Shown piece by piece: positions 63,394 to 64,000 of a stretch of DNA of 64,000 nt. The position numbers were made by a program, and so were the translations under genes. The stretch spans positions 30,348 to 94,347 of the forward strand of contig NZ_JPWA01000018.1 of NCBI RefSeq assembly GCF_003326475.1. The letters are read 5' to 3'. The notes under the pieces are model-generated. The model searched no databases and had not been told where the DNA came from. It saw only the letters and a program-made list of their open reading frames with translations. Source of the DNA: Thalassospira xianhensis MCCC 1A02616. GTDB taxonomy: Bacteria; Pseudomonadota; Alphaproteobacteria; Rhodospirillales; Thalassospiraceae. Positions within the stretch are counted from its first letter, which is position 1. Each line of letters begins with the position of its first letter.

Positions 63394-63399
63394 GCGCCC

Positions 63400-63999
63400 T
63401 CACAGCCCGGCCGATCCCGGCCCGTCATCGCCGCCAACGCGAAAAAGCTTCCGTCCGGCATCCTGTATCTTGTTAAACGCATCCTCGGCCATGAAGCCCG
63501 ACACAAACGCCATAAAGGTCACAAGGAACGCGCTGATTTCGATATTGCCTGATCCATCCGGCCCGCCCTGGGTCACCATCAGCATCCCGGCCTCGGTAAA
63601 CAGGAAAATCGCAATCGCGGCCGCAATCCCCTCGCCGGTCATCACCATCAGGCGGCCAGCCGCGGCAAAGCCGGTTTCGGGTGCCTGTTCTGCCAGAACC
63701 GGTGCCACATCGCCCTCGGCCTTCTCCCTGTCCGCCTCGCCGTCCTCTCCCACCCGGCGATAGCGACGGGTAAAACTGACGACAGAGCCAAGGCCGCCCG
63801 CCGCCACCGTCACCAGTAGTGTCAGGACAATCCCCGGCATCTGAAGCAGAAGCGACAGCACCCCGCCAAGCGGCTGCTGAAACAGGGCGACCAGCGACCG
63901 TCGCCCGCCCTCATCTGTCGCATCCTCGTCAGCCCAAAGGGCGGCATGTTCTTCTCTAAGGTCGGCAAGCTCCGCACTCAGGCTGGCGCGCAGCCGGTC
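63400..63999 (-). CDS. Membrane protein of unknown function, N-terminus outside window
   Basis: The reading frame is open from the right window edge, so the N-terminus is missing. The visible part of 199 residues begins with a charged segment (LADLREEHAALWADEDATDE), then three hydrophobic helices: LSLLLQMPGIVLTLLVTVAAGG, IAAAIAIFLFTEAGML and IEISAFLVTFMAFVSGFMAE. A short charged tail follows. I do not recognise the family. The apparent start at 63861 is an internal GTG, not the true start. Confidence 0.75.
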   Translation of the reverse strand, partial: DRLRASLSAELADLREEHAALWADEDATDEGGRRSLVALFQQPLGGVLSLLLQMPGIVLTLLVTVAAGGLGSVVSFTRRYRRVGEDGEADREKAEGDVAPVLAEQAPETGFAAAGRLMVMTGEGIAAAIAIFLFTEAGMLMVTQGGPDGSGNIEISAFLVTFMAFVSGFMAEDAFNKIQDAGRKLFRVGGDDGPGSAGL

Positions 64000-64000
64000 G

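Noticed and set aside
63400..63861. Treating the right-edge membrane protein as complete from 63861
   Set aside because: The frame remains open to base 63999 with protein-like sequence, so the apparent start is an internal GTG.
1..64000. CRISPR array, prophage, insertion sequence or toxin-antitoxin pair
   Set aside because: I saw no regularly spaced repeats, integrase or transposase genes, nor a small paired toxin-like operon.

Overview
The window looks like chromosomal DNA of a Gram-negative alphaproteobacterium. The evidence is moderately high GC, dense short-spaced genes, several chemoreceptors of alphaproteobacterial style, an OhrR/Ohr module, GcvA-type LysR regulators, HrpB and a TviB-type sugar dehydrogenase. 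The mix resembles marine Rhodospirillales such as Thalassospira, but this is an impression from gene content and was not tested by search. I saw no rRNA, tRNA, CRISPR array, insertion sequence, integrase or phage gene.

Positions 1-9.1 kb hold three chemoreceptor genes (the first cut by the window edge), a GcvA-like LysR gene with a small divergent ORF, an LpxO-like hydroxylase and a MAPEG protein. The two complete receptors are close paralogues, and the second ends in a PilZ-like tail. Positions 9.1-12 kb carry the organic-peroxide module: ohrR, a secreted esterase and ohr, with palindromic operator-like sequences upstream. Positions 12-26.4 kb are mixed accessory and housekeeping genes: a monooxygenase-like protein, YqaA, a LysE exporter with an AraC regulator, a DinG-like helicase, an HxlR regulator, a gluconolactonase-like protein, a trypsin-fold protease preceded by a small gene resembling its N-terminal domain, an HdeD protein, a P1B-type metal ATPase with a TPC motif, and a DUF2946/PepSY/Crp group.

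Positions 26.4-42 kb contain a large PAS-GGDEF-EAL protein, TerB, a hydroxyisobutyrate-dehydrogenase-like enzyme, a methyltransferase, SlyX, a DUF3095 protein, two LysR genes with neighbouring transport or redox genes, GreB, a VOC protein and HrpB.

Positions 42-59 kb form an extracellular-polysaccharide locus on both strands. It has two Wzy/ligase-like membrane proteins, a Wzz-Wzc-like chain-length tyrosine kinase, a WecG-type transferase fused to an unknown secreted-looking domain, four other glycosyltransferases, a flippase, an alpha/alpha-toroid protein, a heparinase-like two-domain protein with an unknown partner, and a nucleotide-sugar dehydrogenase. Together these could make sugar nucleotides, build a repeat unit, flip it, polymerise it and set chain length. 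No undecaprenyl-phosphate sugar transferase and no Wza-type exporter are visible, so the pathway must be completed elsewhere. The right end carries an atypical leucyl-tRNA synthetase, a DUF5610-like protein and a membrane protein cut by the window edge.

The strongest candidates for something undescribed are the WecG fusion, the unknown/heparinase-like gene pair, the protease with its detached propeptide-like gene, and the leucyl-tRNA synthetase with a changed editing-site residue and a degenerate KMSKS loop.
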